From Candidatus Bathyarchaeia archaeon (GTDB taxonomy: Archaea > Thermoproteota > Bathyarchaeia > Bathyarchaeales > DTEX01), in assembly GCA_038882715.1 (NCBI GenBank), contig JAVZNR010000005.1:1-64000 (forward strand): 64,000 bases of DNA. The letters are read 5' to 3'. The translations under genes were made by a program, and so were the position numbers. Positions 61,189-64,000 of this stretch are shown here, piece after piece. Under the pieces are notes generated by a model. That model made no database searches. It saw nothing but the letters and a program-made list of their open reading frames with translations, and had not been told where the DNA came from. Positions within the stretch are counted from its first letter, which is position 1. Each line of letters starts with the position of its first letter.

Positions 61189-62562
61189 ATGCTTAAAGTG
61201 CCGGATATAGAAAAGGGTATTGGAATAGAGGTTTACGCTTCAAAAACGCAAGGTATAGGCGGGGTTATTAAGAGTTCACCGGAGGATTTTATTGTTGAAG
61301 AGATCTTGATAGACGGGTCTAAAGCGTCCGTTAGCCCGGAGGCTAACCTTGGGTCTTTCGCAGATCATGGACGGCACCTCATATGCGTTTTAATTAAAAG
61401 AGGCTGGGATACGCTTCTAGCAGTAGAGGAAATCTCAAAGTTGATAGGCGTTGATTCAAGCAGAGTAGGATTCGCCGGAATAAAGGACGCCAATGCGCTG
61501 ACAGCCCAGTACATAAGCATAGGAGGAATGCCTCACAGCAAACTGGCCAGCATAAAAATTAAAGATGTTATTGTTAAGCCTCTAGGTTACTCTGACGAGG
61601 AGATTTCACCTAGAAAACTGTTCGGAAACATGTTCACGGTGAGAGTCAAGTCTATAAAGCTTAGAGAGAAGACAATTCAAAGCAGGATTAAAAAAATCTG
61701 CGGCGAATTAGATGATTTCGGCGGCATACCAAACTTTTTTGGGCATCAACGATTTGGAACAATTAGGCCGATAACTCATCTGGTTGGCAAAAGCGTACTT
61801 AAAGGTGATTTTGAAGGGGCTGTAATGATTTTCCTCTCTTACGTGAGCCCTTTTGAAGGCGCCAAGGCTAGGGAGGCTAGAAGGGATCTTCGTGAAAGCA
61901 TGGATTTTAAAGCAGCGCTTAAGAGGTTCCCTAAAACCTTGGTGTATGAGAGAATAATCCTTAAACATCTTTTAAATGTTCCACGCGACTATTTAGGTGC
62001 TCTCTATAAGCTTCCGTTAAACTTTCGAAAGCTCTTCATACAGTCCTATCAATCTTATCTGTTTAACAGATTTTTAAGCGAGAGGATAAAGCGCGGGATG
62101 CCTTTAAGGGAGGCGCTTGTCGGCGATTACGCCGTAAAATTGAACAGTTTAGGGTTGCCTGAAAAGATCTTCGTTGAGGTTAAAGATAGTAATGTGGCGT
62201 ATGTAAACGAGGAGATCAAAATGGGGCGAATGGCACTAGCGTTACCGCTTCTCGGATCAAAACAGCCTATGTCAAAAGGTTTACAGGGAGAAATTGAGGC
62301 TGAGATACTGGAGGAAGAGGGGTTATCTAGGGATGATTTTCAAAGAGCTAAGGCTCTTAAGGTTAATATTTTCGGCGGCTTAAGGGTAGCCCTAGAAAAA
62401 GTTATTGATCTGGGAACAAGAATTGTCTCGGAGAAAAAAGGGTCTTCGGTAAACTCTCCTGAATTTAAATTCATTCTTCACAAGGGGGCTTATGCAACTA
62501 TACTTTTAAGGGAGTTTATGAAACCGAAGACTGATGAGCAGTTGGTTAAGAGCGGGTTTTAG
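61189..62562 (+). CDS. truD: tRNA pseudouridine synthase TruD
   Basis: 457 residues. The catalytic Asp is in VGFAGIKDANALTAQ, and NFFGHQRFGTIRP plus the inserted TRUD domain (about 170-370) are diagnostic. It forms pseudouridine 13 in tRNAs, and the archaeal type may act at other sites. Length is normal for the archaeal form. It follows pth2 directly. Confidence 0.94.
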   Translation: MLKVPDIEKGIGIEVYASKTQGIGGVIKSSPEDFIVEEILIDGSKASVSPEANLGSFADHGRHLICVLIKRGWDTLLAVEEISKLIGVDSSRVGFAGIKDANALTAQYISIGGMPHSKLASIKIKDVIVKPLGYSDEEISPRKLFGNMFTVRVKSIKLREKTIQSRIKKICGELDDFGGIPNFFGHQRFGTIRPITHLVGKSVLKGDFEGAVMIFLSYVSPFEGAKAREARRDLRESMDFKAALKRFPKTLVYERIILKHLLNVPRDYLGALYKLPLNFRKLFIQSYQSYLFNRFLSERIKRGMPLREALVGDYAVKLNSLGLPEKIFVEVKDSNVAYVNEEIKMGRMALALPLLGSKQPMSKGLQGEIEAEILEEEGLSRDDFQRAKALKVNIFGGLRVALEKVIDLGTRIVSEKKGSSVNSPEFKFILHKGAYATILLREFMKPKTDEQLVKSGF

Positions 62563-62662
62563 CATGGTTTATGTATAATTTTCCATTAATTTGTATGAAA
62601 ATCTGAGAAATCCTTTTATAATTGTGTGAGAAACCAGACCTTAACGTAAAGGTGACCCGGGC

Positions 62663-63901
62663 ATGCTGCCCGCTTTAGAAGGACCTGAAAACAATAGATT
62701 GAGGGCTTTAACAGTAATAATCGTCTTGCTGATAATAGGATTTTTCGTCGCAGGTTACTTCGGCTACACTATGGGTTATAGAAGCGCCCTAGAGGAGATC
62801 AGTGGGCTGAAAAATCAAATCAGGGATCTTAAGACGGATCTCGAAACCCTGCGGTCCTCCTTAAACGCTGCGGTCCAAAGCATCCCTCAATACAGCGCCC
62901 TATTAAGCGAAAACGTTTCTCTTTCGCAGATTTACGAGCAGGTTAAAAACTCAGTCGTCATGATTAGGGGGTTAATACGGCAATACAGCCTTTTCGGCTA
63001 CTATTATGAGCGGGTTCAGGGGTCCGGTTTCATCTATAACTTTACTGGTAGAATGGTTGTGATCACAAATTATCATGTGATTAGAAACGCCATGAATATA
63101 ACTGTAACCTTCGCTAATGGGAATAGTTACGCTGCCAGCGTGCTCGGCTACGATCCATACGCTGACCTAGCAGTATTAGAGGCAGATGCGCCGGAAGAAG
63201 AATATTATCCGTTAGAAATAGTTAGCTCGTCAACCCTTAAAGTCGGCGACATAGTTTTAGCTGTTGGTAACCCGTATGGTTTAGCCGGATCTATGAGCGT
63301 GGGGATAGTTAGCGCTCTAGGCAGAACAATAAATGTTGAGATAGCTGGCGGCTATCCGATAGCTAACGTTATCCAGACGACTGTTCCGCTCAACCCCGGC
63401 AATTCAGGCGGCCCGCTTCTAAACATTAGGGGGCAAGTAGTGGGAATAACGACGGCAATAGTAAGCGGCTCCCAAGGCGTCAGCTTCGCCATACCATCCA
63501 ACACTATACTACGAGAAATAAAGTTCCTAGTTGAGGAAGGATCGTATAATAGGCATCCGTGGCTCGGAGCCTCCGGAGTAGATATGACATACGAGATTGC
63601 AAAAGCTATGGGCACTAACGTAACTTATGGTTGGCTGATAACGCAGGTTATCAGCGGAAGCCCAGCTGATAAAGCTGGGCTTAGAGGCGGAACCAGAGTG
63701 GCTTATATAGCTGGCGAACGCGTGGTTATTGGCGGAGATATAATAATCGCGATAAACAACGTGAAGATCACCGGCATAGACGATCTATCGTCTTACTTAG
63801 AGGAAAACACGGCGCCAGGCCAAATAGTTAACATGACTATAATTAGAGGTAATGAGAAAATGATTCTTAAAGTGGAGTTGGGTTCAAGACCGCTAGGCTG
63901 A
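62663..63901 (+). CDS. HtrA/DegP-type serine protease with PDZ domain
   Basis: 412 residues. One N-terminal membrane anchor (about 16-35) is followed by a coiled stretch, then the trypsin-like S1C domain with His in ITNYHVI, Asp in DPYADLAVL and Ser in NPGNSGGPLL. A PDZ domain (about 300-405, VISGSPADKAGLRGG) ends the protein. It probably degrades damaged proteins outside the membrane. A TATA box (CTTTTATAAT, about 62613-62622) and GGTGACC ribosome site support the ATG at 62663. Confidence 0.93.
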   Translation: MLPALEGPENNRLRALTVIIVLLIIGFFVAGYFGYTMGYRSALEEISGLKNQIRDLKTDLETLRSSLNAAVQSIPQYSALLSENVSLSQIYEQVKNSVVMIRGLIRQYSLFGYYYERVQGSGFIYNFTGRMVVITNYHVIRNAMNITVTFANGNSYAASVLGYDPYADLAVLEADAPEEEYYPLEIVSSSTLKVGDIVLAVGNPYGLAGSMSVGIVSALGRTINVEIAGGYPIANVIQTTVPLNPGNSGGPLLNIRGQVVGITTAIVSGSQGVSFAIPSNTILREIKFLVEEGSYNRHPWLGASGVDMTYEIAKAMGTNVTYGWLITQVISGSPADKAGLRGGTRVAYIAGERVVIGGDIIIAINNVKITGIDDLSSYLEENTAPGQIVNMTIIRGNEKMILKVELGSRPLG

Positions 63902-63917
63902 AGAACCTAGAGCTGCT

Positions 63918-64000
63918 TTATGGAGTTAACCTAAATCGGTCTCTTGGAAACAGGACTACCTCCCTAATGTTTCTTACGCCGGTTAGCATCATTACTAAGC
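63918..64000 (-). CDS. aspS: Aspartyl-tRNA synthetase, C-terminal end (partial)
   Basis: Twenty-seven codons on the minus strand run in from the window edge and stop at TAA (63918-63920). They read LVMMLTGVRNIREVVLFPRD then RFRLTP, the motif 3 continuation and C-terminus typical of archaeal AspRS (class II). AsnRS shares this region, so the exact amino acid is not certain. The rest lies outside the window. It converges with the HtrA gene. Confidence 0.82.
   Translation of the reverse strand, partial: LVMMLTGVRNIREVVLFPRDRFRLTP

Noticed and set aside
1-64000. CRISPR arrays, insertion sequences, prophage or att sites
   Set aside because: No regularly spaced repeats, transposases, integrases or terminal inverted repeats were found by reading the window.

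Overview
The window is a gene-dense archaeal chromosome segment. Archaeal hallmarks are a TFB with a zinc ribbon, TFS, single-ring PCNA, two-subunit DNA primase, GINS, RadA, aIF2-beta, Gar1, SRP19, ribosomal protein S8e, archaeal-type ProRS, Pth2, an NEMF/Rqc2 homologue, TATA-box promoters and short or absent leaders mixed with GGTGA/GGAGG ribosome binding sites and many TTG/GTG starts. Smc-ScpAB beside a Thermoproteota-like information-processing set, and the metabolic mix, fit a Bathyarchaeia-type organism best. That placement is an inference; no marker was phylogenetically tested.

Layout. 1-748: 5' part of a 23S rRNA (minus strand) with its own promoter and no 16S on its 5' side. 1.0-7.7 kb: secreted metalloprotease-like protein, fumarase beta subunit, then a replication block (GINS, PriS, PriL, PCNA) and TFS. 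7.9-14.3 kb: metallo-beta-lactamase hydrolase, a lactate/glycolate dehydrogenase-EtfAB set, ProRS, aIF2-beta, DUF424, a tiny membrane protein, tRNA-Cys. 14.5-16.2 kb: two tandem CPBP proteases. 16.7-21.6 kb: a five-gene NAD-linked [NiFe] hydrogenase (hoxEFUYH type). 21.6-25.5 kb: small Cys-rich protein, TSUP permease, an unusual RHH-GcvH-like fusion, PhoU-type regulator, Hsp20-like protein. 25.5-31.2 kb: GH32 fructosidase, nitroreductase, a KaiC-like ATPase pair, a tiny winged-helix protein, fumarase alpha subunit (27 kb from beta). 31.3-43.5 kb: RadA, EMC6-like, NEMF/Rqc2, second nitroreductase, GH20, a LarA-fold protein without catalytic residues, GatC/GatA, UroD-family, PdxA-family, PIN nuclease.

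43.6-49.4 kb is the most system-like accessory region: GNAT acetyltransferase, lysine 2,3-aminomutase-type radical SAM enzyme, two D-Ala-D-Ala-ligase-like ATP-grasp enzymes and an MFS transporter fused to a P-loop kinase-like domain. Archaea have no peptidoglycan, so these ligases probably make another small peptide or amide, plausibly from beta-lysine. 49.5-50.5 kb holds an unrecognised two-module protein and a 43-residue Glu/Trp miniprotein hidden beneath larger spurious frames. 50.8-60.5 kb is a long minus-strand block (Ogg, TFB, Gar1, SRP19, S8e, FGGY kinase, ScpB, ScpA, SMC, DUF2096). 60.8-64 kb: Pth2, TruD, HtrA protease and the C-terminus of an Asp-tRNA synthetase.

Metabolically the window suggests an anaerobic heterotroph: glycoside hydrolases and a sugar kinase feed carbon, lactate-type oxidation runs through ETF, and a soluble NAD-coupled hydrogenase balances redox. 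No CRISPR array, insertion sequence or prophage was seen.
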